A stretch of DNA of 64,000 nucleotides from Schistocephalus solidus (GCA_017591395.1 WEDG01001497.1:124001-188000), one strand, 5' to 3'. Shown: positions 24,517 to 35,217, numbered from the stretch's first letter. Numbers and translations are program-made. The notes: a model not told the origin generated them from the letters alone.

Positions 24517-27345
24517 TCAGTACTCTGAGCTTGCCAAGGGGACACCACCCGTTTGCTTAGAGGTTGAGTCTTTACGCCAGTCTTCGTTGCTTTGGTGATT
24601 TTCCGAGGTCTTTTTACTCCGATTCCCGACAAAGTGACCAACCGCCTGTGGCTGACCATCCTCGTAGGAGTCACCTCCAGTCTCCGCCTCAGTTCCAGCG
24701 CGGCAGCGTCCACTCCTCAGGACGTCACACTGATCTGAGACTTCGTCCGTTTTATTGCCCGTAGTTATTTCCTTTTGTAGGGCACTGCCTCTTTTCTGGG
24801 GTGTCGTGGGGTTGCTAGCAGGAGCACTAAGTGGTTGGAGAACCTCCTGTGATACAATCCCGTTTTGGGAGTATAGCGCACCCTGTGGCTGATTCTGGGA
24901 GTAAATCGCAGCAGCCAGTTGATGGGACAGGCTCGGAGTCATCATAACAGTTCCATTCTGCAGCACCGGTCGCAGCGTGAAGGGGTAGCCGGGCATGCCC
25001 AAATAGGGCGACGCACCGAGGATTTGGCTTTGGGCTCGACTCTGATTCTGTGGGTAGCGTATAAAGGGCGAGCTGCAGGCTGACTGACCCATAAGCATGG
25101 CTGTATGGTGGACTGCCGGAGTCATCAATGGCGGTACTGCTGCCACCGGTGGCAACATAAATCCGGCAGAGGAAACGGCCATGTGGGAAGGCAGGTTTGG
25201 TGTATCTGTTGCACTCATTTGAAGGCCAGATGGCGGGCGGCCCTCGTGTTGTTGGTTGTTCCTGCGAGTCAGGGTGACAGTAGCCTGCTGTGAAAGATTG
25301 TTTCCAAAGGTATGGCTATGCAGCGGGGAAGTAGGCCCTATAGAGATGGGCATGGCACCAGCCAGTGGGTCTACTGATCCAGGAACATCGTATTCATGAC
25401 TAGTGTTCGGAGAGTATGCGTACTCTTGTGCTGGCCAATAACGAGTGAGGGTGGCACCGGAGCCGAAGTAGTTTGGAGCCACAGTTCCGTTCGCGATTTG
25501 TACCAGTTGAGACTCTGAACCTCGCGGTCCGGTATGTTCGAACAGGCTCATACTGGCATTCGTGGTTTCATCTGACGTAAGAAATCCAGCTTGATGCTGT
25601 TGATCGTTGCCAAACTTCTGAAAGTGGGCTGTTGCATTGGGGGTGGAGGCGATTGCCTTAGCAGAAGTCACTTTCATTTGGTCTTTTGTACCAGTTGGTT
25701 GGCCCAAAAGGTAATGCTTCGCCTGAGACTTTGAGTTCTGTTTTGTCAGACAACAATACGGAATGAAACGTGTTATGAGACAGAGAAGGGCAAGGGTAGC
25801 TGTACACGTTCCAAACACGGCACCTATCAGATCTAAGGGGGTAAAGCGCTTCACAAACAATTGTTGGTAAGGACTCAGTTCAGTTTGATCATCTTCAGCG
25901 ATGGTGGCAACTTGATTTCCTGAGGACTCATCCAAGCTCCCGTTGATGGGTGCCCCTGGCGGAGTAGTTAAGAGGCCTTTAAGGAGACTGTGGTCCTCCT
26001 GGAGACCTTGGAGACGTACAAACACATGATGCGACCGATCTAACGACAGCGAACCAACTCGTGGCACTGAAGCCGATGGATGGTTTAATAAGGCTTGCAG
26101 TTGACCCGAGAAATCATCCTGCTGCAACGATGCTTCATCCTGTAGTCCACCGGTTGTGCCATGTGATGGCGCCATGTTGAGATCGGCCCAGGTGATGCAA
26201 GAGAAATCACGTGTCCGGAACTCATTCAGGCTAACATTCAACCCAATTGAGATGCTCTTTGTGCCCTCCCTGCTGAACTGGTCCGGAGATGGAGGTGCTG
26301 CTGATGACCAGGATTGGGGATTCTGTCGTCTGTCGGGTGAACTAACAATCCGATGCACCTCTTGATTGTGCTGTTTGAAAGCCCATGCAACATTGGGTGT
26401 TGGCCGACCACGAGCATGACATGTCAGCTGAACAATATTCAGAGCCTTTCCAATCATAGCTATGTCAATACCCACAACTCTCGGAGCGGGACAATCAAAT
26501 TCACTGGGAAGGGGAAAACGTCGCTTCACGAGCCATCGAGGTGCGTGACAGGTCACATTCATTTGGTACATGGGTTTCGTCTTCTCCTCGATGTTACCAA
26601 TGTTGAAGCCGTCACCGACAGGTGGAGTGGTTCTAGTGTTGCGCAGTGAGCGCGGTCCACTGCCGTACTGCACAGACGCATCGCCATAGAGTACACGATC
26701 TTCAAACACTCTTCGCTGGGTTTCCATGATCTGTGAAAGCCAGAGAAGATTGCAGTCACAAACGAGACTGTTATTCGTCAAATCAATGGAACCCCAGTCG
26801 TGTTCCTTCGTTGGGTCCTGCTGTGACTGGATGATAGATGCAAACTCCGAGGACAGTGTCTGAATTTGGTTGTTCGCTACGTTTATATGCTTTGTGTTCG
26901 TTTTCTCAAAGAGCTTGAACGCCAGCGACCTCAGACCACAGGATCGCGCTGCGAATGTGATTATGGAGGCGCCAGAGAAGACACCCATTGGGAGCTGGAG
27001 CCCAGGGTTATCAGAGAGGATGAGTTTAGTTAACTTGAGACCCTTAAATGTGCCGGGTTCAATGTAGGTGAGTCGATTTTTGGAAAGATCGAGATGTTGT
27101 AGGTCTCGGAGGTCAGAAAATGCGTCAGGGTTGATGTGGTCCAGCCCCGCGGACACGATACGGAGATAAGTGAGAGACTTTAGGGTAGTGAAATTTTGGC
27201 GCGAGAGGAAGGAACGGCCGTAAGGGAAGGTGGCTGATTCCACTTGCAATTTTGTGTACTTTTTTGAGCCGGCATTTGGCGGAGGCAGGGAGGACCGATA
27301 GGCTGGACAGAGGAGGGCTAAACTGTTTTCACTAAGAAGCTCCAC
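24517..27345 (-). CDS. LRR-Ig single-pass transmembrane receptor-like protein (5' end incomplete)
   Basis: Probably a cell-surface adhesion or signalling receptor. Counting from the GTG at 27345, leucine-rich repeats span about 54-195, with motifs such as LQHLDLSKNRLTYIEPGTF and LTKLILSDNPGLQLP. The LRR C-terminal cap has Cys196, Cys198 (CDCNLLWL), Cys266 and Cys285. One Ig-like domain follows (Cys309, Trp321, Cys383). After a linker, a hydrophobic helix at about 499-525 (LIGAVFGTCTATLALLCLI) crosses the membrane. The cytoplasmic tail of about 415 residues is rich in Ser, Pro, Gln and Asn and includes Y652 in EYDVPG. This domain order is that of Kekkon-like LRR-Ig proteins; orthology is not established. 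The GTG is only the first alternative start; the frame is open to 27489 without an ATG, so an upstream exon is likely. The cap carries an insertion of about 40 residues (219-262). The whole mature region sits in one exon. Confidence 0.85.
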   Translation of the reverse strand: MELLSENSLALLCPAYRSSLPPPNAGSKKYTKLQVESATFPYGRSFLSRQNFTTLKSLTYLRIVSAGLDHINPDAFSDLRDLQHLDLSKNRLTYIEPGTFKGLKLTKLILSDNPGLQLPMGVFSGASIITFAARSCGLRSLAFKLFEKTNTKHINVANNQIQTLSSEFASIIQSQQDPTKEHDWGSIDLTNNSLVCDCNLLWLSQIMETQRRVFEDRVLYGDASVQYGSGPRSLRNTRTTPPVGDGFNIGNIEEKTKPMYQMNVTCHAPRWLVKRRFPLPSEFDCPAPRVVGIDIAMIGKALNIVQLTCHARGRPTPNVAWAFKQHNQEVHRIVSSPDRRQNPQSWSSAAPPSPDQFSREGTKSISIGLNVSLNEFRTRDFSCITWADLNMAPSHGTTGGLQDEASLQQDDFSGQLQALLNHPSASVPRVGSLSLDRSHHVFVRLQGLQEDHSLLKGLLTTPPGAPINGSLDESSGNQVATIAEDDQTELSPYQQLFVKRFTPLDLIGAVFGTCTATLALLCLITRFIPYCCLTKQNSKSQAKHYLLGQPTGTKDQMKVTSAKAIASTPNATAHFQKFGNDQQHQAGFLTSDETTNASMSLFEHTGPRGSESQLVQIANGTVAPNYFGSGATLTRYWPAQEYAYSPNTSHEYDVPGSVDPLAGAMPISIGPTSPLHSHTFGNNLSQQATVTLTRRNNQQHEGRPPSGLQMSATDTPNLPSHMAVSSAGFMLPPVAAVPPLMTPAVHHTAMLMGQSACSSPFIRYPQNQSRAQSQILGASPYLGMPGYPFTLRPVLQNGTVMMTPSLSHQLAAAIYSQNQPQGALYSQNGIVSQEVLQPLSAPASNPTTPQKRGSALQKEITTGNKTDEVSDQCDVLRSGRCRAGTEAETGGDSYEDGQPQAVGHFVGNRSKKTSENHQSNEDWRKDSTSKQTGGVPLASSEY

Positions 27346-27497
27346 ACATCCACTGGCGCCAGTAGGACTCCACAGGAGGCAAAAGATGCAGAAAGAAGCA
27401 GCTTGTCCGCTTTTTCTGATCTCATTGTCTTGTGGCGTATGACGTTTTCTTCCGAATTGTGCCCGATTTTCATACCCATGTTTGCGCCATTATTCTG
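27346..27497 (-). other. Upstream open frame with hydrophobic leader and candidate 3' splice sites
   Basis: The LRR frame continues upstream with a hydrophobic stretch (AASFCIFCLLWSPTGASG, 27402-27349) just before a Cys. This looks like the core and cleavage region of a signal peptide. It is closed by an in-frame TAA at 27490-27492. Directly above that is a strong acceptor-like sequence, TGATTTTTTTGCTTTTCAG, with AG at 27496-27495. A second pyrimidine-rich tract ends in GAG near 27370. The ATG-bearing frame here (MRSEKADKLLLSASFASCGV) is a different frame that stops at 27318. Either an upstream exon joins inside this interval or an indel separates the ATG frame from the LRR frame. Confidence 0.45.
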
Positions 27498-27759
27498 AAA
27501 AGCAAAAAAATCACTTTTGTTAAACCCGAGCCTTTCGAAGATCTTAAAGTAAATACGTCCGACCGACGTGCTCAACGAAGAAGATATTACTAACAGCATT
27601 CAGGCTAAACAATCCCGCTAGTTTTTAATATGTCCAATGCATCTGTCCGAAATTTATGCTTTAGTTTCAGGTCGCACGTGTGTGAATAGGGTCATAAGGA
27701 AACAAATGTACAGCTCACTTTTCATGCTTTCATCCCTACAGAAGTTGGCCAAGAGTGCG
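27498..27759. other. Sequence upstream of the LRR-Ig gene
   Basis: If the acceptor at 27495 is used, this is intron or, with trans-splicing, outron. No promoter element could be identified with confidence. Confidence 0.35.
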
Positions 27760-28090
27760 GAAACAATAAAAGTGCATACGGTTAATATTTTTTCTCCACT
27801 TGCTAACCTGCCAGTGGGGTGTGATCGACTCCCAAGAGCCGTCCTTTTCTCGATCAACCAATATGATTATAAACGTGACATGGATTTGAATGGGACCATG
27901 AGCGAAAAAATACGACGCACTTTTTATACACGCATACCTACAGGCGCTAGAATCATGTTGTGAGAACAAATAAATGCATGTGGTTTGCTGTTTCTTCTCG
28001 ATTTGTTAACATATCAGTCGGGTGTGGTCAACTCCCCAAAACCGTCCTCGTCTGGATCAACGAATCTGAGAAGTAGCGTTATATTTGAGT
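27760..28090. repeat. Direct tandem duplication, unit about 190 bp
   Basis: Blocks at about 27762-27870 and 27962-28065 share the order ACAATAAAAGTGCAT / ACAAATAAATGCATGT, TTCTCCACTTGCTAAC / TTCTCGATTTGTTAAC, GGGGTGTGATCGACTCCC / CGGGTGTGGTCAACTCCC, and GAGCCGTCCTTTTCTCGATC / AAACCGTCCTCGTCTGGATC. The copies have diverged by roughly a fifth to a quarter. No coding signal was found. It lies just upstream of the LRR-Ig gene. Confidence 0.6.
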
Positions 28091-29084
28091 TATTTTTAAG
28101 GTAAAAGAGGCACTGCCACAGCAACACTGTCATCTGGCAGTTTTTGCAAACGCTCGCCAATTTTAAAGACCAAAAGCACACATGTGCAACTTTTTTGGTG
28201 GAGAAGCCACCATCTCCCTGAGAAACAGCACTCTGACCAGCATTTCGAAAATAAATTCTCAGATGACAGGCCAGCCAGTTCCTAAGAACGCATTACTATT
28301 CTGATAAATTAAAAGCACTTTAAATTTATCTGAATTTCATCCCGGAACTCTTACCTTTGCGAATACGAGCTCACTACTATTGAATCCGTGAGTGGTGGAA
28401 TGTGGATGCTTTGTTCTTCTCTAAACTAATTGAACCAAAAACACAGTCTTCTTCCGAAACATGGACAAATTTCGCAGTCTGCTTTCAGGATGGCATAAGA
28501 GGTAAGCAGGCTGATGATGTAACATTACTGCAAACTCTCCTAGATTGGCTGGCAGCAGAGTTTGTCAAGCTAGCCACCTTGATTCGGCAAGTAAGACAAC
28601 ATTGTGCTCAATTTCCCAAATTCACGGGATCTGGAGACCTGATTGTCTGTTAAAATCCAATAAGAGTATTCAGTTCATCTGAATGTACTTTAGGTACTGA
28701 GAAAAAAATCACCTTCTTTGCAGTCTCGTGAGTAAAATGACGCGTGCAAGGGTGATTCGTTAAAATTAACTTGAGAAAACCGAAATAGAGAAGGAAAACT
28801 TTACATGACATTAGAAGAAAACAGGTGGGATACCTTCCTTAAAAAGAGACTTAGTTCAAGTTGGATGCTCTGTGGCATCGACCAGCCCTTGATTCGTGTC
28901 TCCGATCAAAGATTTCATTCACTCACAAGGCAGGATTTAAAATTTCCGTTGACCAAAACTTTATGATAACATCCCTTTTTAATGCACCTGAGTTTAGAAA
29001 TGAAATTCTTGGGTCATTGTTGGACGTTATTAGGTATGACGTTTATAACCATTGAAGCACAGGCCCACTGTCTTATCCGTTGTG
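28091..29084. other. Spacer, no gene recognised
   Basis: Frames up to 83 codons are present without recognisable motifs. Nothing else is supported. Confidence 0.4.
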
Positions 29085-29325
29085 ATCGGGGACATTAACA
29101 ATGGGAGAAGGGGCGCTCATCGATCACAACCGACAGGAAAACAAACTTAGGTTCGAAACCTGGGTTCCACAAACATGGGGTTTGATAAAACTTTCTGACG
29201 ACAGCTGATAGGCCAGAAACGGTCATCCCAACATTCATTTTTTTTGTCAGTTATTTTCTTCTGCCTATCTTACTAGTCACTGTGCAACTGCGTGAGGCGC
29301 TCTAGATCGAGCCCCGGAGCACAAC
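29085..29325 (+). repeat. SINE A-like, strongly diverged
   Basis: Recognisable parts are a B-box-like TTAGGTTCGAAACCTGGGTT, then GACGACAGCTGATAGGCC, AGAAACGGTCATCCC and TTCTGCCTATCTTACTAGTC. They fall in the SINE A order but with many substitutions, so the limits are approximate. Confidence 0.45.
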
Positions 29326-29359
29326 GGACTGAGCAGGTCCGACAACTCGATGAGTGAAT

Positions 29360-29530
29360 ATACCTCCAAGCCAGTTAATACGTACAGGGAGGGTTGGTAC
29401 ATTTTAATAATTCCTTTGACCCAGTTGTGATAAAGCACGGGACTTCGGTGGTATTCGAACCCACAACAGCAAGGGGAAGGCTCGCTCTAGCCGCCCCACC
29501 GGACGGTTAACTTAACCCGCGTGTGATTAA
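29360..29530 (-). mobile_element. SINE B, tRNA-like retroposon
   Basis: On the minus strand: GGGGCGGCTAGAGCGAGCC, a B-box-like GTGGGTTCGAATACCACCGA, then AGTCCCGTGCTTTATCACAA and CTGGGTCAAAGGAATT. The same order (B box with CCACCGA, a short spacer, then TGGGTCAAAT) recurs at 33700-33860 and, inverted, at 33485-33565. No resemblance to the SINE A body is seen downstream of the B box. Confidence 0.55.
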
Positions 29531-29544
29531 AATCACGGTTCCCG

Positions 29545-29830
29545 GTGGTGCCGCATAGCACAGGTGGGTAGAGCGTTGGCTGTAATAAAGCTTTCTCCTG
29601 GTTTTCTTGGATTTGAATCCCAAGAATGCCGCCAAGTTTTTCACAACTGAATTAAAGGAATAGTTAATAATGCCGATTACTACCGGTAGGGCAAAGTGTC
29701 TGTGGTTAAGTGGTACAGCAGTGAATTTAACAACGTGCAGTAACGTTGAGATTAATTATTACTGGCTGACGAAGGCTGATTAGTCATCCGAGTCTCCTTT
29801 TTCTTTACTGGTAATCCTGTAGATGTACGA
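29545..29830 (+). repeat. SINE A-like remnant, interrupted
   Basis: A tRNA-like head (GTGGTGCCGCATAGCACAGG then TGGGTAGAGCG, with B-box-like GGATTTGAATCCCAAG) is separated by about 110 bases of unrelated sequence from ACTGGCTGACGAAGGCTGAT, AGTCATCCGAGTCTCC and TTTACTGGTAAT. The parts are in order but the copy looks interrupted and old. Confidence 0.45.
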
Positions 29831-31567
29831 GTAGGCCAGATGATATGCACTGTTTTAATGAGTGAGGTTGTAATGGAATTATCAACATACTTGTTCCCTT
29901 ATCTTCTCTCCTCAACAAGTAGTAGCTGCCTGTGCAGGCTTTTCCAATTTTCTTCACCACTTTTTTTCTATCAGCCGTGGTAATTTTGGGAAGAAAAAGA
30001 CCGCTTGACGAAGACGCAGCGTTGAATGTCTTAAGAGATACAGCATGTCTTTTTCGCTAGAATTTTACGTGCGAAGAAGATGAACCGGCGGCTGATTGTA
30101 GCACTTAGAGAGGGTGGAGAGTGTGATGCATTCCCTCCAGTACCAAAAATCTGCCCAGCTACCCAGCCTGGAGGTCTTCGCAGTCCCACTTATTTTGCTG
30201 TTGTGTATGCTCCCCATGAATATTTTGACGAGGCTAGTTCGTCTTTCCATTAGACCACCCGTATTGCTCTTCTGAATCTTTCAGCAATTTATGCTTCGGG
30301 GGCAGGAACGAAAGAAAGCTATTAGACTAGGCGCTGAGGTTATATTTTTCGCGCAAAGTTGGTAGGAAGAGGAGGAATTAAACAGTAATACTGTGGAATG
30401 CGTGCTGATATAAGGGCCTCGGAGCGATTTCCTGTTTAACAGGGCGACGGCATACATAAGTCTATGATTAAATGTCTGCAATCAACTGGGTTTCTCAACT
30501 TCCCGGTCATACGTTGTGTCAAAATGAATAATTTGAGAGCATATTCCAGCTAACTGGCTCTGACCTACCAAATTCTTGTAATTACAGAACATAATTTTCT
30601 ACTTAAATGTAATACCCGAATAAAGTACACGTTTATACATTGTCAAAATCAAGTCCGCAACATAACTTTTGCCGAGATCTTGACAAGGTTTCATTTTATC
30701 AAACGGTTCAATTTTACCGGAGTCAGGAGAGCAAGGGAGACTGAAATTATCCTTTCTAGCCGCACGCAATCCCGGATTCGGATAATTTTGGATTCAAAAC
30801 CGGCCTCTTTTGGTCACTGAGCATTGTTTGGGAATCTGTGTGATTAACAAGCTTGTCCCAAGAGTCAATATTCCTGATCGTAATGGACAAGAAAACGGTT
30901 CCATGTCTCGAGCAGTAGAGCCTTGGGCTTAGGGTCTGAGTGCGAATGACAGGATATTAAAGCGGGTAGCAAGTTGCGTCTGACTAACAAGCCGTAAATA
31001 GGTGTCTCAGTCTCTCTTTTCGCTGTCGATATTTATTCTTGCACCATTGGTGATCCCTATGCAACTGCCTTCGAGGGCTCCAGATTGCACAGCGTGACAA
31101 GTATGTACCGTACCCGGATTGGAGGAGGGCCCTGCAGAGATGGTGCGGTATTAGCTCAGAGCTCTCCTCGCCGGACATAAAACAAGTATGCACAACGTGA
31201 GAGCGGGAGTGACGTCCATTTGGCCCTTTGCATGATTCTCCAATGACAAGGAAGGCTGTGACTAGAGCAGGACTCCTCTGAACACATCATGAGGCGTAAA
31301 AATCGGAAATATTTTACGGTCTGTAAAAACAATGTAAGTGGCGTGGTGAACGTTCACTGCAAGTACTGTTGGGAAAAAATTCTGAAAAATTATGATAGGT
31401 TTATAAGACAGTCTGCTTTTTCCTACTAACGCCTCGCCTGGAATGCGAACGTTCGCCTCAACTCATGTTGATTCCGAAGAAGTCGTCCACATGGAATTGC
31501 AATTGTGGGCTAATTTGCTTAAATAGTGAAAGCAAGTCCCCGATTTCTTCAAAAAAGTAACATAAAA
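29831..31567. other. Spacer with a possible SINE A scrap at 30975-31030
   Basis: The scrap reads CTGACTAACAAGCCGTAAAT then AGGTGTCTCAGTCTCTCT. A second scrap on the minus strand may lie at 30725-30785 (around AGCAAGGGAGACTGAAAT). No gene was recognised. Confidence 0.35.
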
Positions 31568-31741
31568 AGAGGAAGATGCGATCACTGGGACAATAATTTT
31601 ATTCGAATGGCCTTCCAGATTCCAACTTAAATCCACCTTCGTGGACAGTATCAACACGATACTGTCTCTGAAGATGGGTTTGAGCTGAAATCAGAAAGGT
31701 AAGCGAATAAAGTTATTGTCCCAGCAATCGCATCTACCTCT
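31568..31741. repeat. Inverted repeat, 39-bp arms with 96-bp loop
   Basis: The left arm 31568-31606 (AGAGGAAGATGCGATCACTG then GGACAATAATTTTATTCGA) is matched by the reverse complement of 31703-31741 with about five mismatches and no gaps. It could be a small foldback MITE or a transcript hairpin. The intervening sequence shows nothing recognisable. Confidence 0.7.
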
Positions 31742-33484
31742 GTTCAATTACTTCCTAGGACTCGCTTTTTCGTTTTTATCTGCTTCTAGTCTTCAAAGAT
31801 CCTACTCGGACGCTAACTGGGCCCCCATGCAATGGAATTTTGTCTGCTTTCTCCCACAGGCAATGATAAGTTGGCAAGTAAGGCTAGTGTTCGCAGTCAC
31901 ATATCTTTAGGGCAAAGACCAGTCTATAGAGCATGATTTCTCACAGCATCTGTCATTTGAAGAACTTATAAACAGAACCGAATTCAGCAACAGTTTGCCC
32001 ACAAAGAATACAGAAGGGTACACAACGTTCGTAGTTTCTAATATAATATAAACTCTGACATGCGTAAATTTGTGCATCCTGACGAGGCACTATTAATGTG
32101 AGGTGCACGGAAAAAACCGACCAAAACTCTGCATAAGCTCTTTATTTATACCTGGATATATAAAGAGTAGATTTAAAAAAATGACTAGATATGAGTATGC
32201 GAGTCCCAGGCTCTTGCTAAGAAGAAGATAAAGAAGAGGAGGGCGAGGTATCTCGCAATCACTTGAACAACCATTGTAGCCGTCTGGACTTTAGGACTCG
32301 TGCCTACGCGGAGACTTACGCGTGCCACACCATCAGATAGCTGTTGCCAATGTAAACCCACCAATAGGTGCCTTTAACTTAAAGAGATTTGGGTCAGGAT
32401 TTGGTTCATGACTTCAGCTTTTTGTGCTCTCCCCTTCTAACCGAGGAGGATTTGGTCCAGGTGATGTTTAAATCTCATGGAACATTTAAATTAAAGCTCG
32501 TTAACTGAGATGAATTTGCTGTCACTCTCACGCTCCCCCCCCCCATCTCCAAGTACTCCCATTCAGGGAAGACGAAATTTTGACAGGCCTCACAGGCAAG
32601 CGGTGGTATGTGCCGCTTTTGCACAAGGAAGCCCGCGGTAGACGCCGCTGTCTGTGTTGAAACGTAAGCAGATATGCGCACACACACACACACACTGGGT
32701 TGGTCACAAATACCCACAAATGAGTGAGTCATAGTCAAACATTTTGGGGGTTGTTACCTTGAAACACTGTTAGGATGGAGGAGGGTACTTCTATAGGCAA
32801 GGCACTCCTCACTGGGCTTGCCTGGGATATGAGCCAGGTACACCGAAAGAAAGACTGTCCCACATTAAACCCGGAATGTCGTTTGCGTTTGCGAACTGCC
32901 TAGGTGAGGAGGAGGATGAGGATGAGGAGGAGGAGGAGGAGGAGGAGGCCTGGAAGGTCATGCTGCGTGTTACCTAGTTGCCATTTAAGGGCACGAAACA
33001 GGAGTAATGGGAGATATTTAAGCAGCTCCTAACAAGTGTGAGGGGTTGCTGGGAGGGGGATGGGGGGAGTAGAGAGGTTATTTTGGAGGAGAGGGACTAA
33101 GCAACAAGAACAGTCGTAATGCAGTAAATTTTGTTGGGTGACAAGGCTTGTTGTCTGCCGTAGAAGGTAGCCACTGAGAGGGCATCACTTGAAAAATGCA
33201 TTCGATACGGAAGCACTCAAACATTGTTTGTCTCGGTTCTGTTTAGATTTTTGGTTCGAGGTGACAATAGATCACTGGGATACCTTGGGCTAATCGAGCC
33301 TTTTACCGGGTAACTTCTCTTGCAGAGCACGCCATCCAACCATGCATCCCTTTCTAGGGCAAAGTAGGAAATTTGCGTCAAGAGTATTACTGGTAATTCT
33401 ATATAGCGAGTAATAAATACTGTAAGTCGATAGAGTTATGACAAAGGGATCTTAAAAGGGGCTTTTGGTATACTTGTGTAATTC
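31742..33484. other. Spacer with simple repeats
   Basis: A CA run lies at 32679-32696 and a GGA/GAG-rich run at about 32908-32949. An 87-codon minus-strand frame covers the CA run and is not credible as a gene. Nothing else is supported. Confidence 0.4.
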
Positions 33485-33565
33485 ATTTGACCAAAGTGTG
33501 GAGAACTTGGTGGCCTCGGTGGGGTCCGAACCAATGAACTACGAGAAAGTGAGTGAGCCTGGTAG
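33485..33565 (-). mobile_element. SINE B fragment, inverted partner
   Basis: Reverse complement: TTGGTTCGGACCCCACCGAG then GCCACCAAGTTCTCCACA and CTTTGGTCAAATGAAT. This corresponds to GGGTTCAAACCCCACCGAGG onward at 33754. Together with the plus copy it forms an inverted pair about 200 bases apart. Confidence 0.55.
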
Positions 33566-33699
33566 TCATCTTGCGGATTCTATATTGAGTACGTAGGAAG
33601 TGCTGCTTGGACAGTCAGACTAATGTATCCGAATTAGGGGATTCCATGCGTTACAGTTGATTGGGTGGGTAAACTCATTCAAATGTGAGGTGTCTCACG

Positions 33700-33860
33700 T
33701 CCTCCGATCAGGGTCTCCTAGCCCAGGTGTTCAGGGCATTGGTTGCTGTCGTGGGTTCAAACCCCACCGAGGCCACTGTTTTTTTCCTAACTGGCTCGTA
33801 AAAAAGGCACTTTGGGTCAAATTGCGGAAATTATTTGATGTTAACCCTTTTGCTGCAAGC
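33700..33860 (+). mobile_element. SINE B copy
   Basis: A tRNA-like head (TAGCCCAGGTGTTCAGGGCA then a near-perfect B box GGGTTCAAACCCC) is followed by ACCGAGGCCACTG, TTTTTTTCCTAACTGGCTCG and GCACTTTGGGTCAAATTGCG. The B box is intact enough to support Pol III recognition. I did not define the 3' end. Confidence 0.55.
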
Positions 33861-35217
33861 TGATGTGCTTGGAGCACAAAAACCAAGCCCTCATTAACCC
33901 GGGGCGATTGAAACTATCAGCGGTGTTGTTAACCGTGAGGAGAACGAACTGATGGATATTTTGCCGTCACAGACGTTCTCCGTGAATTGTGCCTGTAGTT
34001 CTATTCACCCACATGCCTTCATTGCTCAATTTCCCATTATGACAGCCTACGAGTTTTATTTTGATAAACTTGCTGGGGACGAAGGCTAGCAGACTGTAGC
34101 CATTATGTTGCAGGTCTCTTCCACATCAACCGACGAGGTAAGATCGACGCTGTTAGATTTTGACGCAGTTACTATGAGAGGGCTGTGGTTTCCACAGCTA
34201 GCTCGTTGTCATCCGATGTCGGCGCTGGCGGCTTTCACCCTGGGGAGAGAGGGGAGAGGCAGCAAATTTTAATCGTCCTCGCTCCTGCGGTCGCAATGCC
34301 CTGTGTGCGAGTTTGCGTTGCCGTGGTGAGGAAAGAGGATGCGGCAGAGATCGAAGGAGGGGTGTCAGGCGTGAACAGAAGGTCACAACCCCAGCTACTA
34401 TCAACTTTTGTTTATTCAAAGAAGCGTGGGAGCTGGTGATCGTCATGGTAGCCTACACAGCCCAATGGCCGTTCGGATGACCGCTACAAGGTGTGGCTAT
34501 GATGTCGGACAGACCAAAAGAGAAATATAAAAGAAACCCCGACGACCGCGGTGCACCTGACTCTGTGGCCGTGCTTGCCCCCTAAACAGTTAGAATAAAC
34601 AGTGCGACCGACTGCTTCCACCTTTTATGTTCCAGGTTTGGAGGTACGGGGTTAGTATCTTGTTGCCAACCTGAGATCATCCCCTCCCCCCTCAAAGCTG
34701 CCTCATCGACGCAACTGTTTTATTTTTCTAACGCCTCACCTGAACGCGGGTGTATTTTTGCGCCGTCGTTTGACGGATGACCTGTCAGCAGAAAGGCGAT
34801 AGGGGAACTTGAAGTGTTGAATGGATTAGTCATCATTCAAAAGTAAGGAGGAAGATATTATGGGCTTGCAGCCAAAGGAATGTTGGGGTACCCGCTGAAA
34901 ATGGGCACAGTAATTCCTCGCAGATCACCTGAACACGATGGTAGGCCATAACGAAGGAGAAACGGGATTATAAGATACCACCCGCACAAAAGCCTTGCTT
35001 TGCAATGTGAATCTGTTCACCCTCCCGTCTAAGGGCTCCCGACTCAACCTTACACGGGAAAGCTTTCGTCCAAAAGATTACCTACGCGTAAAGAGGTCGC
35101 TCTGACCTGGCTAACATAGCCATACAAAAGCTGATAATTGCCATGACTACTGATATTTCTCGAATCACACATTTAAGTAAACACATGCATCTTATAAAAA
35201 ACGTAGGTCAGAATGAG
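33861..35217. other. Spacer, no gene recognised
   Basis: Overlapping frames on both strands near 34185-34446 (82-84 codons) have no identifiable domain. No repeat was recognised. Confidence 0.4.

Noticed and set aside
27318..27599. A 93-codon minus-strand frame with a leader-like peptide as a separate gene
   Set aside because: It overlaps the LRR-Ig frame and stops inside it. It is better treated as a clue to the missing start of that gene than as its own gene.
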